A DNA stretch of 64,000 nt from Acidobacteriota bacterium (lineage in GTDB: Bacteria > Acidobacteriota > Blastocatellia > Pyrinomonadales > Pyrinomonadaceae), in NCBI GenBank assembly GCA_023389035.1, contig JAEWFC010000038.1, positions 186,001-250,000 of the forward strand, in the 5' to 3' direction. Under the pieces are notes generated by a model. That model was not told where the DNA came from. It ran no database searches and saw only the letters and a list, made by a program, of their open reading frames with translations. This document shows positions 51,685 to 59,948 of this stretch, one piece after another (the stretch's first letter is position 1; every line of letters begins with the position of its first letter). Position numbers and translations under genes: made by a program.

Positions 51685-52968
51685 ATGCCCGCACCCTGGC
51701 TCGAATTTAGAAACGACAAACGCCTGCTCTGGATAGCTAAGGAATGGGATTCATATTCCGAAAAGCTCGCCGAGTGGGCGATGAAGCATCTGGTCAACCG
51801 CCGCGACGTGTGGAGCCAGTACACCATATCAAAAGGCGAGGTCCGCGTCTTTATGCTGCCGGTCGCCGAACGCCGCAAAGCCGGCACCGACATGGTGACG
51901 ATGGACAAGCTAAAGCGGCATTTTTCGGGAAAGCAGGTCGGCCACCTGATAGGCCTTCATTCGATCAGCGATCACGCGACATGCAAATGGTTCGCGATCG
52001 ATGTGGACCTGCACGACGAATCAGAGATCAACGCGGATGAGATCGCCCGGCACAATTTGTCCGCCGTGCTCGAATGGTGTGCCCGCATCCAGGCAGACGG
52101 GCTCGATCCGATCCTGATGGATAGCAACGGCGTCGGCGGTTACCACATTTGGACCCTGCTTGATAAAGAATACAAGCTCGCGGACGTGTACGATTACGCC
52201 GACTCGATCCGTGCTGATTATGACGAGATGAACCTGCCGCGAAAGCCCGAGATATTTCCGCCACGGCGCGAGGTCGATAAAGATTCGCTGCCTTACGGGC
52301 TTCGTGTTCCCGGTCGCCATCCGCGGCGTCTCCTTTACAACCGCATTTATAACTTTGACCCACTGGGCGAGATGCAGTGGCTCGAAGGCGGCGAAGCGAT
52401 CGAGGCAATGCTCGCAAGTCGGCCCGGTCCGCTGCCAAAGGTCGCGGCAAAGAAACCGTCACCAAAACCCGGACTTCGTGACGTCGCACCGAAACCCGTC
52501 CGCAAGCCGAAAACAAAAAAAACACGAGTGTGTGTCGACCTCGACGGCGTTCTCGCCGAGTATCACGGCTGGGACGGGCCCGACATTATCGGCCAACCCC
52601 TGCCAGGTGCTCTGAAATTCGCAAAGTCGATCGCGAAGACCGCCGATATCATTGTGTTCACCAGCCGGTGTTCAGACGATCATTTCGACAGCGACGGAAG
52701 CCGGTCGTCACCCGGCCAGATGCGGATCAAAGTGATTGACTGGCTCGAACGCCACGGCTTTCCGTTCGCCGACGTTTACATCGGTCAGGGCAAACCGCGC
52801 GCGGCCGCGTTCATCGATGACCGCGCGATAACTTGCAAGCCGCAGGATGATCCTGAGTCATACGCGAACGCCGAAGCCGCCTTGAAAGCGCTGCTTAAGC
52901 GAAAGCCCGCAGCAGCGAAGGTCAAAGAACCGAAGTTCAACGTACGCCGCGGCAAGGTTGAGAAGTGA
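51685..52968 (+). CDS. Archaeo-eukaryotic primase (AEP) fused to HAD phosphatase
   Basis: 427 aa from the ATG at 51685. The N-terminal AEP-type domain (about residues 1-245) has the catalytic DxD in WFAIDVDLHDE (Asp106, Asp108) and the nucleotide-binding SxGxxGYHxW motif as DSNGVGGYHIW (His154). The nearest resemblance is to TOTE/PrimPol-like primases. A basic Lys/Pro linker follows (about 250-280), then a HAD domain: VCVDLDGVL (Asp285, Asp287), VFTSR (326-328), Lys370 and IDDR (378-379). AEPs extend or prime strands, and HAD enzymes of PNKP type remove 3'-phosphates, so one polypeptide could clean and fill ends for the neighbouring ligase. The catalytic residues of both domains appear intact. 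The third AEP acidic residue is not identified with certainty (Asp225 possible). Confidence 0.8.
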   Translation: MPAPWLEFRNDKRLLWIAKEWDSYSEKLAEWAMKHLVNRRDVWSQYTISKGEVRVFMLPVAERRKAGTDMVTMDKLKRHFSGKQVGHLIGLHSISDHATCKWFAIDVDLHDESEINADEIARHNLSAVLEWCARIQADGLDPILMDSNGVGGYHIWTLLDKEYKLADVYDYADSIRADYDEMNLPRKPEIFPPRREVDKDSLPYGLRVPGRHPRRLLYNRIYNFDPLGEMQWLEGGEAIEAMLASRPGPLPKVAAKKPSPKPGLRDVAPKPVRKPKTKKTRVCVDLDGVLAEYHGWDGPDIIGQPLPGALKFAKSIAKTADIIVFTSRCSDDHFDSDGSRSSPGQMRIKVIDWLERHGFPFADVYIGQGKPRAAAFIDDRAITCKPQDDPESYANAEAALKALLKRKPAAAKVKEPKFNVRRGKVEK

Positions 52969-52970
52969 TC

Positions 52971-54590
52971 CTAAATATTCGGTAGGACGAACGCACCGAT
53001 GTGCGGCGTTGATGTGTTAAGACAGGTTTCCATAGCCAGGATCAATGCCGGGCGAAGTTCTTCGGGCGTAACGATAGCATCGACCAGGCCGCGTGCAGCA
53101 GCGTGTTTGGCATCGAGCTCGCGATCATATGTTTCCCGCACCTTTTCCATCTCAGCAAGCATTGCCTCGTCAGGCTCTTTGCCTTCTTTCTTTAACCGTT
53201 CGATCTGCGTGCCGAAAATAGCGACCGCCGCCGAATCGCCTTCCATCACGCCCATTCGCCCGGTCGGGAGCGAGAAGATAAAATCAGGATCGAAACCCTG
53301 TCCGGCCATCGCGTAATAGCCGGCACCTGAGGCATGATTGATAGTCAGCACGATCTTCGGAACTTTGGCGGTCGCCATCGCCTCGACAAACCTCGCACCG
53401 GCACGAATGATGCCGCTGTGCTCGGCATCCGCCCCGACCATGAAGCCCGATACGTCTTGGACAAAGAGCAGCGGCGTTCCGTGGCGGTCGCAATTATCGA
53501 TAAAGTATGCGGTCTTCTCCGCCGATTCGGTATAGACGATCCCGCCGAACCGCGGCGGCGTTCCGGGTTTGCCTTTCGACATTCCGCGGGAATTGGCGAT
53601 AACCCCGACAAGCCTGCCATCGATACGTGCCGTTCCGCAGATCATCTCCTTAGCAAAATCGGCCTGAAATTCATCGATGCCGCCTTCGTCTAGAAACGTC
53701 TCAAGAACCGCGTGCATATCGTACGGAGCACGATGGTCGGATGGAAGTATCTTGTAAAGCTCTTCACTCGATGCCGACGGCTGACGGCTGTCCTCACGAG
53801 AGACTCTCGAACCCTCGGGCTGCGGGAGTTCGGAAACAAGTTCGCGGATCTTTTCAATACATGCTTTATCATCGGGCGTACGGTAATGTGCGACGCCCGA
53901 TATCGCATTATGCGTCATCGCACCGCCTAGCGTTTCGTTATCGATGGTCTGGCCGGTAGCTCCTTTTACCAGGTTCGCACCGCCGAGGCCCATGAACGAT
54001 GTGCCCTCGACCATCAGGATCACGTCGGACAGGGCCGGCAGATAAGCTCCGCCCGCGACGCACATTCCCATGACGGCGGCGATCTGCGGAACCTTGAGAT
54101 AACGCCGCATCAGCGAATTGTAATAAAAGATCCTCGCAGCACCGTATTGTCCGGGAAAAACGCCGCCCTGATATGGAAGATTTACGCCGGCAGAATCGAC
54201 GAGGTAAACGATCGGCACGCGGTTCCGCATCGCGATCTCCTGTGCACGCAAGATCTTTTTGATGGTTTCCGGATACCACGCGCCGGCCTTGATCGTTGCG
54301 TCATTCGCGACGACGACACACTCACGCCCTGAGATCTTTCCGACGGTTGTAACAACCGCCGCCGCCGGCGCTTGGCCTTTGTATTCGTCGTAGGCAACGA
54401 GCAGTCCTATCTCCTGGGAATAGGAATCGGGATCAAGAAGGAGCTCGATACGCTCGCGGGCTGTAAGTTTGCCCTGCTTGTGAATTTTCTCGATCTTATC
54501 CGGACCGCCGCCAAGTTCGAGCTTGTGCTTGAGCCGGAGGTAGTCTTCGGTAAGCTCGCGGAGCCGCGAGTCGGCAGTTGTTGTTTTCAT
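52971..54590 (-). CDS. Acyl-CoA carboxylase, carboxyltransferase (beta) subunit
   Basis: 539 aa, methylcrotonyl/geranyl/propionyl-CoA carboxylase type. It transfers the carboxyl group from carboxybiotin to an acyl-CoA. The N-terminal GKLTARERIELLLDPDSYSQEIG, VYLVDSAGVNLPYQ, GMCVAGGAYLPALSD (oxyanion region) and C-terminal GAGARFVEAMATAKVPKIVL/NHASGAGYYAMAGQGFDPDF regions are conserved. The insertion GSRVSREDSRQPSASSEE near residue 265 is low complexity. The biotin subunit is not in the window. It converges on the primase gene with a 2-bp gap. Confidence 0.92.
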   Translation of the reverse strand: MKTTTADSRLRELTEDYLRLKHKLELGGGPDKIEKIHKQGKLTARERIELLLDPDSYSQEIGLLVAYDEYKGQAPAAAVVTTVGKISGRECVVVANDATIKAGAWYPETIKKILRAQEIAMRNRVPIVYLVDSAGVNLPYQGGVFPGQYGAARIFYYNSLMRRYLKVPQIAAVMGMCVAGGAYLPALSDVILMVEGTSFMGLGGANLVKGATGQTIDNETLGGAMTHNAISGVAHYRTPDDKACIEKIRELVSELPQPEGSRVSREDSRQPSASSEELYKILPSDHRAPYDMHAVLETFLDEGGIDEFQADFAKEMICGTARIDGRLVGVIANSRGMSKGKPGTPPRFGGIVYTESAEKTAYFIDNCDRHGTPLLFVQDVSGFMVGADAEHSGIIRAGARFVEAMATAKVPKIVLTINHASGAGYYAMAGQGFDPDFIFSLPTGRMGVMEGDSAAVAIFGTQIERLKKEGKEPDEAMLAEMEKVRETYDRELDAKHAAARGLVDAIVTPEELRPALILAMETCLNTSTPHIGAFVLPNI

Positions 54591-54599
54591 CTAACGTTT

Positions 54600-56060
54600 T
54601 TATCGGATCGCAACGGCCCCGATGCTCGTGTCCGTGACGTGCGGCGAATCGATGCTCGCGATCCTGATCCTTGCGGTTTTTGTCGCCGGACCCCAGATAG
54701 TGATCGGCTCGGAGCCATCATTAGGCGTGCTCGCGATTATGGTCTGCCAATTCAATCCGTCGTCGCGGGTCATCTCGATGCGAACATTTCCCGTCACATT
54801 CTCGGATTGCCAAGTAAGTGTTCGCCGGATACCGCGTGGAAGGATGCCGCCGTCGAAATATGTCTGGAGCATCAGGCTCGAACCGCTTGCACGATAATTT
54901 GAGATCGCATCAGCTGTTCGATTTATCGAGCGGACATTGTCACGTGCGTTATCGACACCGGTCGGAAAACCGTTAAAGCTGACCGTTGGGTTTGAGAAAT
55001 ACGGGCGGCGAGCACAGCCGTTCGTGCAAGGATCTACGTAAGACATCACCGTTCGATAGCTGCCGTTTACGTAGTGCCCATATCCATACGAAAAGGTCGC
55101 ACCTGAGCCGTTCTCAGGATTGTGCTGGCTTCCCATATTATGGCCGAGCTCATGTGCGAACGAAAGATTTCCTACTGCACAGCTGCGTGCCGTCACGGTG
55201 AATCCGTTGTTCTGATTGCCCGCCTGGCTTCCCATCAGATAACCGATGCCGCATACGCCTGACGCCTCGCTGATCTTCGCAACGAGATCAGCATTGTGTG
55301 TATTTCTCAGGGCTTGGATTCCGGCATTATTTCGAAGATTTGAAAGGTCCGTGCTCGCGCTCGAAGTTTCCGTGTAAACAAATTCTTCCGAATGGACCAT
55401 CCTTACACGCTGGCGAATCCGACTATTGATGTACGCGGTGTTGGTCGCGTCGATCGACGCCTGTGCATGTGCCCGCGCCTGAGCATCGCCCCCGAGAAAG
55501 TTCTTTGTCGCCGTCGTATAAACGACCAATACATCAATACGATCGCCGGAATCGACCAGAACCTGCGGTGCTGCAACCTCGGGGAGCGTGGGTTTTTCTT
55601 CCGACTGAACTTCTCCGCCGCATTCCGGAAACAACACCTGATCGAGCCGTGCGAGAATGTGAACATTTCCCCGCGGAATTATTTCGTAGACAGCATCAGG
55701 AGCGTAGATCAGCCCGGACACGTAACCCTTATGAAAAGTCAGTATTACGTCGTTCTCGTTCTTTCCGTGGACCAGCTTTCCTCGCCACGTGCGGTCATCC
55801 ATCGCGCGCGTCTCGATCGATGTGGCGTTTGCTCGATACGTCTTTCCGTCCATTAACGGGATGTAGATCGCGTCGCTGCTCTCCGCAAATCGAGATGAAT
55901 CAAAAACTATGACTCGCTCTTCGACGGATGCGATCGACGACTTTTCTGAAAATCCCGACTCTGCATTCGAGAAAGTAAAAAGTGTTCGTTCAGACTGAGC
56001 TGAGACCGTACCCGAAACTGCGAGAATGACAACAACGAAATACCAAAGTCTTTTGATCAT
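54600..56060 (-). CDS. Secreted reprolysin-like (metzincin) zinc metalloprotease
   Basis: 486 aa with signal peptide (WYFVVVILAVSGTVSAQ). A pro-region of about 160 residues precedes the catalytic domain. The zinc motif HELGHNMGSQH (His303, His307, His313) and the Met-turn in YRTVMSYVDPC define a metzincin of the M12B/reprolysin-like type. About 100 C-terminal residues form a beta-rich region. Start overlaps the end of the ATP-grasp gene by 4 nt (ATGA), so translation is coupled, an odd pairing with a cytosolic enzyme. Confidence 0.9.
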   Translation of the reverse strand: MIKRLWYFVVVILAVSGTVSAQSERTLFTFSNAESGFSEKSSIASVEERVIVFDSSRFAESSDAIYIPLMDGKTYRANATSIETRAMDDRTWRGKLVHGKNENDVILTFHKGYVSGLIYAPDAVYEIIPRGNVHILARLDQVLFPECGGEVQSEEKPTLPEVAAPQVLVDSGDRIDVLVVYTTATKNFLGGDAQARAHAQASIDATNTAYINSRIRQRVRMVHSEEFVYTETSSASTDLSNLRNNAGIQALRNTHNADLVAKISEASGVCGIGYLMGSQAGNQNNGFTVTARSCAVGNLSFAHELGHNMGSQHNPENGSGATFSYGYGHYVNGSYRTVMSYVDPCTNGCARRPYFSNPTVSFNGFPTGVDNARDNVRSINRTADAISNYRASGSSLMLQTYFDGGILPRGIRRTLTWQSENVTGNVRIEMTRDDGLNWQTIIASTPNDGSEPITIWGPATKTARIRIASIDSPHVTDTSIGAVAIR

Positions 56061-57418
56061 CGATCTTTCTCCGAGATAATAAAGGTCGGCACCATTCCGC
56101 CGCCTGAAGAAACGTTTGCCAATTCTGAAGATGATAGCCGTGTAAAAGCAGATCCGACGACGCCGTTGAATAGCAGCGGATCAAGGTCGACGAGCTGCTC
56201 GATCATTTCCCATTTCCCGAGATCGTCAAAGATCATCGGAAAATTTTCCCTTGCCGTCTTTACCCTTTCCTGTACGAGATAATCGCCATCGCTGAGAGCT
56301 TTTTCGATCGCTTCGTCCCATTCGGATTCACTGGAGCTCCATCCGATGTAGATACCGTGGCCGCCATAATCGTCATTCGGCTTCAGGACAAGTTTTCCGG
56401 CGTTGGCTCGGGTCCATTCGACCAGTTCGACGTCTTCACCTTGATTCAGTGTGTGCTCGTGGCGAAACTTCCTCGTCCATGGAATGTGAGCTCTAATAGC
56501 AGCGATCTGTGCTTCGCTGAATAGATTAGCGTATTTTTCATTTGTCAGAACAGCAAAGATCGCCTTTTTGTGAACGAGCTTTCCTCGAAAGCTGTTGACC
56601 AAACAAACCGCCCCGGCCCGATAAGCGTCGAGCAAAGCTGTGTGCTCGTGCATTATCGGGAGATACTCATTCACAAGCAGCCGCTTGTAAATTACGTCGA
56701 TCCGCACGCCGCCGTAATAGAGTTTGGCGTTATCAAACTCAAGATCTGCGGGCGAACATATAACCGCATCATATCCCTCGGCCTCAAAGTAATCCCGGAA
56801 CAGCTCGAACTCTTTCTGCGTGGGAAGATCCTCCAGATCGACGATCGCGATGACAGGCTTTCGTTCCGCCTTCCCGCCGCAAAATTCATCCCAGCAGCTC
56901 AGCAGAACCTCGAGCATTTTAGGCCGCCCGTGAAATCGGTCCACGTCGTAACGCTCGGCAAACCGCTTCATCACGGGAAGCTCTAGGAATATTTCCGACG
57001 CGGAATCCGCGTAAGCTATTCCCGCCGGGCTTTCGCCGTTGAGCTCGACAAAGCTATATGCTCCGTCGGTAAGAAAGGAATCAAGCCTGGCGGTAGGAGA
57101 AACCTGACGGTAGCGCGGATCTATCTTTACCAATTCCCGTTCGATCTCCGTCACGCCCAGTTCGTCAAGCAGCGAATCGTCGAGCACGGCCGCGTCCTTA
57201 ACCTTTTGCAGAGCGCTCCAGATCAGCTCGCAGACCCCGGTGACCCGCTGCCAATCATCGACAGTGACAAAATGCGGACGTAGATAAGGCGAAAGCGGCC
57301 TGCCGCCGAATATCAGGCGATTGCTTTCCAGTCCGTCGTGCAAAGACTGAAATGTGGCCGCGGCAAGATCATGATCCTCGAGCAGCGAGTGATAATAGGC
57401 GACAGCTTCTTTGAGCAT
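56057..57418 (-). CDS. Circularly permuted ATP-grasp / glutathionylspermidine-synthase-like protein
   Basis: 453 aa, cytosolic. The ATP-grasp signatures appear late: NAGKLVLKPNDDYGGHGIYIGW (Lys, Gly-rich loop), LVQERVKTA, and FELNGESPAGIAY-like wording earlier as FVELNGESPAGIAY, consistent with a circularly permuted ATP-grasp fold. Such enzymes ligate amines or amino acids to carboxylates using ATP; the substrate is unknown. It ends in EKDR overlapping the metalloprotease start by 4 nt. Confidence 0.82.
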   Translation of the reverse strand: MLKEAVAYYHSLLEDHDLAAATFQSLHDGLESNRLIFGGRPLSPYLRPHFVTVDDWQRVTGVCELIWSALQKVKDAAVLDDSLLDELGVTEIERELVKIDPRYRQVSPTARLDSFLTDGAYSFVELNGESPAGIAYADSASEIFLELPVMKRFAERYDVDRFHGRPKMLEVLLSCWDEFCGGKAERKPVIAIVDLEDLPTQKEFELFRDYFEAEGYDAVICSPADLEFDNAKLYYGGVRIDVIYKRLLVNEYLPIMHEHTALLDAYRAGAVCLVNSFRGKLVHKKAIFAVLTNEKYANLFSEAQIAAIRAHIPWTRKFRHEHTLNQGEDVELVEWTRANAGKLVLKPNDDYGGHGIYIGWSSSESEWDEAIEKALSDGDYLVQERVKTARENFPMIFDDLGKWEMIEQLVDLDPLLFNGVVGSAFTRLSSSELANVSSGGGMVPTFIISEKDR

Positions 57419-57477
57419 ATGGGCAGAGAGATCTGAATGAACAAGAAACGGGGTGACCGCTAAACTAGACGAATAAC

Positions 57478-57885
57478 CTAACCTTTCGACATTGCGATTA
57501 TCTCGTCGTACTCATCCTTTGTGACCGGAACGACGGATAGTCGCGACAGTTTCACGAGTGCGATATTCGCGAGTTTGGGATTAGCCTTGATAGCGGTCAG
57601 CGTTACAGGATTCTTCACTGCCTTTCCTGCCTCTAGTTCGACCGCCGACCAAGTTTCGTCTTCCGCGGTTGGATCCGGGAACGCTACCTTCGAGACCTTT
57701 GCGTGCCCGACCACAGCACGCTCGCCGCCTGAATGGTAATAAAGCACTTTGTCCCCGGCCTTCATCTCGCGCAGGTTGTTCCGGGCAGTGTAATTCCGCA
57801 CACCCGTCCAATCCGTCTTACCATCCGCCTGAAAAGCCTCAAACGAATAAGATTCCGGTTCCTGTTTTACAAGCCAGTATTTCAT
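57478..57885 (-). CDS. EVE-domain protein
   Basis: 135 aa, a single EVE domain from MKYWLVKQEPESYSFEAF through WTGVRNYTARNNLREMKAGDKVLYYHS to the C-terminus. EVE (PUA-like) domains bind modified bases in RNA or DNA, including 5-methylcytosine in restriction/defence settings and RNA in thymocyte nuclear protein 1. No defence genes adjoin it here. Length is standard. Confidence 0.95.
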   Translation of the reverse strand: MKYWLVKQEPESYSFEAFQADGKTDWTGVRNYTARNNLREMKAGDKVLYYHSGGERAVVGHAKVSKVAFPDPTAEDETWSAVELEAGKAVKNPVTLTAIKANPKLANIALVKLSRLSVVPVTKDEYDEIIAMSKG

Positions 57886-57900
57886 TTCATTTAGTGTAGA

Positions 57901-57922
57901 ACGGTGAGCGGTGAACGGTAAG
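57901..57922. repeat. GGTGA-rich short repeat, left flank of four-helix gene
   Basis: ACGGTGAGCGGTGAACGGTA: three tandem units of CGGTGA type (last shortened). It reads in the opposite orientation to the repeat beyond the start of the four-helix gene (58306-58335). Confidence 0.65.
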
Positions 57923-57935
57923 TTGCCAGTATTAA

Positions 57936-58307
57936 CTACTCCTGCGTTCGCTCGCTAATATTCCTTTTTGCCGTCTTGATCGACGAAGTTAGTAGTTTCT
58001 GAAGCTCCTCACAATCCGAGAGCAGAGACTCCGCAAGTTTTGCGTTCACATATCCCGTGTCTCTCAGCAAGCGTATCCAATAATTCGTCTCACATGCTTC
58101 TTTCTGGGCGATAGAAAGTTTGTGGACGAAATCGACTCTTGATTGTGCATGCGACGGCTCTTCGACATTTGCTCCGATAGACGTTCCGGACTTCATTACC
58201 TGCTTCGACAATATAAATTCTTTGTGCTCGCCGACCAGATACTGATAAAGCTTGATGGACCGAATCGCAAAAGCAAATGCCTTGTCCCTAAGAATACTCT
58301 CCCTCAT
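57936..58307 (-). CDS. Four-helix bundle protein (23S rRNA intervening-sequence protein family)
   Basis: 123 aa. Family pattern: FAIRSIKLYQYL, QVMKSGTSIGANVEEPSHAQS, IAQKEACETNYWIRLLRDTGY. The family (also called S23/Avd-like) was first found inside intervening sequences of 23S rRNA and is widespread as small solitary genes. A Avd homologue binds reverse transcriptase in diversity-generating retroelements, but none is nearby. The start codon lies directly inside a GGTGA-repeat tract that would also have to act as its RBS; the gene is bracketed by inverted copies of that repeat. Confidence 0.88.
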   Translation of the reverse strand: MRESILRDKAFAFAIRSIKLYQYLVGEHKEFILSKQVMKSGTSIGANVEEPSHAQSRVDFVHKLSIAQKEACETNYWIRLLRDTGYVNAKLAESLLSDCEELQKLLTSSIKTAKRNISERTQE

Positions 58308-58335
58308 TCACCACTCACCGTTCACCACTCACCAC
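58306..58335. repeat. GGTGA-rich short repeat, right flank of four-helix gene
   Basis: TTCACCACTCACCGTTCACC then ACTCACCAC. In the direction of the gene it reads as repeated GGTGA(G/A)TGGTGAACGGTGAG. It begins at the stop of the 196-aa gene and runs into the four-helix start codon, and is inverted relative to the tract at 57901-57922. Confidence 0.7.
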
Positions 58336-58925
58336 TATCCCTTCTTCTTCTGCTCAGCTGCTTTCTTATTCAGCCATTTAGCCCAGCGTTCGATCATTGG
58401 ACGGACGGGTTTGAAGATCTTTGCTCGGATGCTGTCTTTGTTTTGGAGCTCGCTCCAGGCACGCAGGTTCTTTTCGGCGTACTGTCTGATCTGCGGTTCG
58501 AGGTTCTGTTTCTTTACAGAGTGTTTCAGTGTCAGGTGATAATGCTGGCCTACCAGCGAAAATATCAGCCCGGCGATATTCGCCTTGAACGAACTTTTCG
58601 CCATCCATCTTTTTGTCCAGCTTTCGGTCGGCTGAAGCAGCGCTCCCATTGAAAGCTCGAGCCAGGCGTTCTGATTTTGAACACGCGGATGATAAAGCCC
58701 CGGCAGATCGCCTTTCAGCGGCACGTCCATATTCTTTAGCCGCGGATCGTTTATAAAATCCACCAGCTTAACGCGCTCCAGGCCTCGCAGATGTTCGATC
58801 GGCAAATAGTCCAGTGCTTTCTTGATCTGTTCTTCGGTACCCTTCGGAAGGTCGATGCTCCCGGCATTCTCGATCTTTAGTTTCGTTGTTCGTGCGGTCT
58901 TTTGTCCCGCAGTTTGAATCGCCAT
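58335..58925 (-). CDS. Hypothetical protein, possibly a degenerate zincin
   Basis: 196 aa, soluble, basic tail (NKKAAEQKKKG). The segment IAGLIFSLVGQHYHLTLKHSVKK... then a run of helices has the spacing of small zincin-like families where a HExxHH motif is followed by a basic turn, but here the first His-Glu pair reads Leu-Val (LVGQHYH), so it would lack catalysis. This resemblance is tentative. It is transcribed divergently from lpxC, with the divergent promoters in the 147-bp gap, and sits directly upstream of the four-helix cassette. Confidence 0.6.
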   Translation of the reverse strand: MAIQTAGQKTARTTKLKIENAGSIDLPKGTEEQIKKALDYLPIEHLRGLERVKLVDFINDPRLKNMDVPLKGDLPGLYHPRVQNQNAWLELSMGALLQPTESWTKRWMAKSSFKANIAGLIFSLVGQHYHLTLKHSVKKQNLEPQIRQYAEKNLRAWSELQNKDSIRAKIFKPVRPMIERWAKWLNKKAAEQKKKG

Positions 58926-59072
58926 AATACGTGGCTAAATTGTAATTGGTTTTGCACTGATTAGTAAATTCAGCAACAGTTTTGTGGTCTCGGAGCAACA
59001 ATGCGACGCCGAAATACCCGATTTTATGCCCTTTTCCCGCGGCACGTCGATTGATAATAGAAACGGACGGCA

Positions 59073-59948
59073 ATGAATCAAACCACAATATCAAAACCTG
59101 TTTCGGTAAAAGGGGTCGGGCTTCACACGGGAGTCGAGGTCGATCTCGAACTTCGTCCCGCGCCCGAGAATACAGGCTACATCTTTGTCCGGCGTGATCT
59201 CGATGATTTCGAGATACCTGCTTCGGTCGAATATGTCTCTCACTGCAGCTATGCCACCACACTGATGCGTCGCGGCGTAGTTCTTTCGACGTGCGAACAT
59301 CTGCTGTCTGCGCTGCGAGGTTCCGGCATCGATAATTGTTTCATCCATCTCGACAACATCGAGATACCAATTCTCGACGGCTCAAGCGAGAACTGGATCG
59401 AGCTGATCGCATCTGCCGGCGTAAAAGAACTGGATGCTCCGCGGCGAGTTTTGAAAGTTTTGAAGAAGGTCGCGATCGACGAAGACGGCCGCAAGATGTC
59501 GATCGAGCCTGCCGAAGGCTTTGAGATAGAATGCGTCATCGATTTCCCGCATCCTTTCATTGAGCGTCAATCGTTCACCTTCGTATTAAACAATGGTTCG
59601 TTCGGGCGCGAGATAGCTTCGGCACGTACTTTCGGTTTCACGCACGAAATAGACATGCTGCGCAAGGCAAACCTCGCGCTTGGCGGTTCGCTTGATAATG
59701 CGATCGTCCTGACCGAAGACGGTATGTTAAATGAAACGCCGCTCCGCTTCGCAGACGAATTCGTCCGTCACAAGATCCTCGACATCATCGGCGACGTCGC
59801 CCTTCTCGGACTCCCGGTGAAAGCAAAGATAACCGCAGAAAAAAGCGGCCACGCCGTACACGCCGCCCTAATGAGCAAACTCCTAAAAACCGAGAACGCG
59901 TGGGAAATTGTCGAAGACGCTACGACCGGACATCGAGCCCAGGTCTGA
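59073..59948 (+). CDS. lpxC: UDP-3-O-acyl-N-acetylglucosamine deacetylase
   Basis: 291 aa. The committed step of lipid A synthesis, so the organism makes LPS or a lipid A-like molecule. GVGLHTGVEVDLELRPA at the start; zinc ligands His76 in LSTCEHLLSAL and the His and Asp in DEFVRHKILDIIGDVALLG. EIPILDGSSENWIELI and PHPFIERQSF are conserved. No other lipid A genes (lpxA, lpxD) are adjacent. The stop abuts that of the convergent P-type ATPase (shared TGATCA). Confidence 0.96.
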   Translation: MNQTTISKPVSVKGVGLHTGVEVDLELRPAPENTGYIFVRRDLDDFEIPASVEYVSHCSYATTLMRRGVVLSTCEHLLSALRGSGIDNCFIHLDNIEIPILDGSSENWIELIASAGVKELDAPRRVLKVLKKVAIDEDGRKMSIEPAEGFEIECVIDFPHPFIERQSFTFVLNNGSFGREIASARTFGFTHEIDMLRKANLALGGSLDNAIVLTEDGMLNETPLRFADEFVRHKILDIIGDVALLGLPVKAKITAEKSGHAVHAALMSKLLKTENAWEIVEDATTGHRAQV

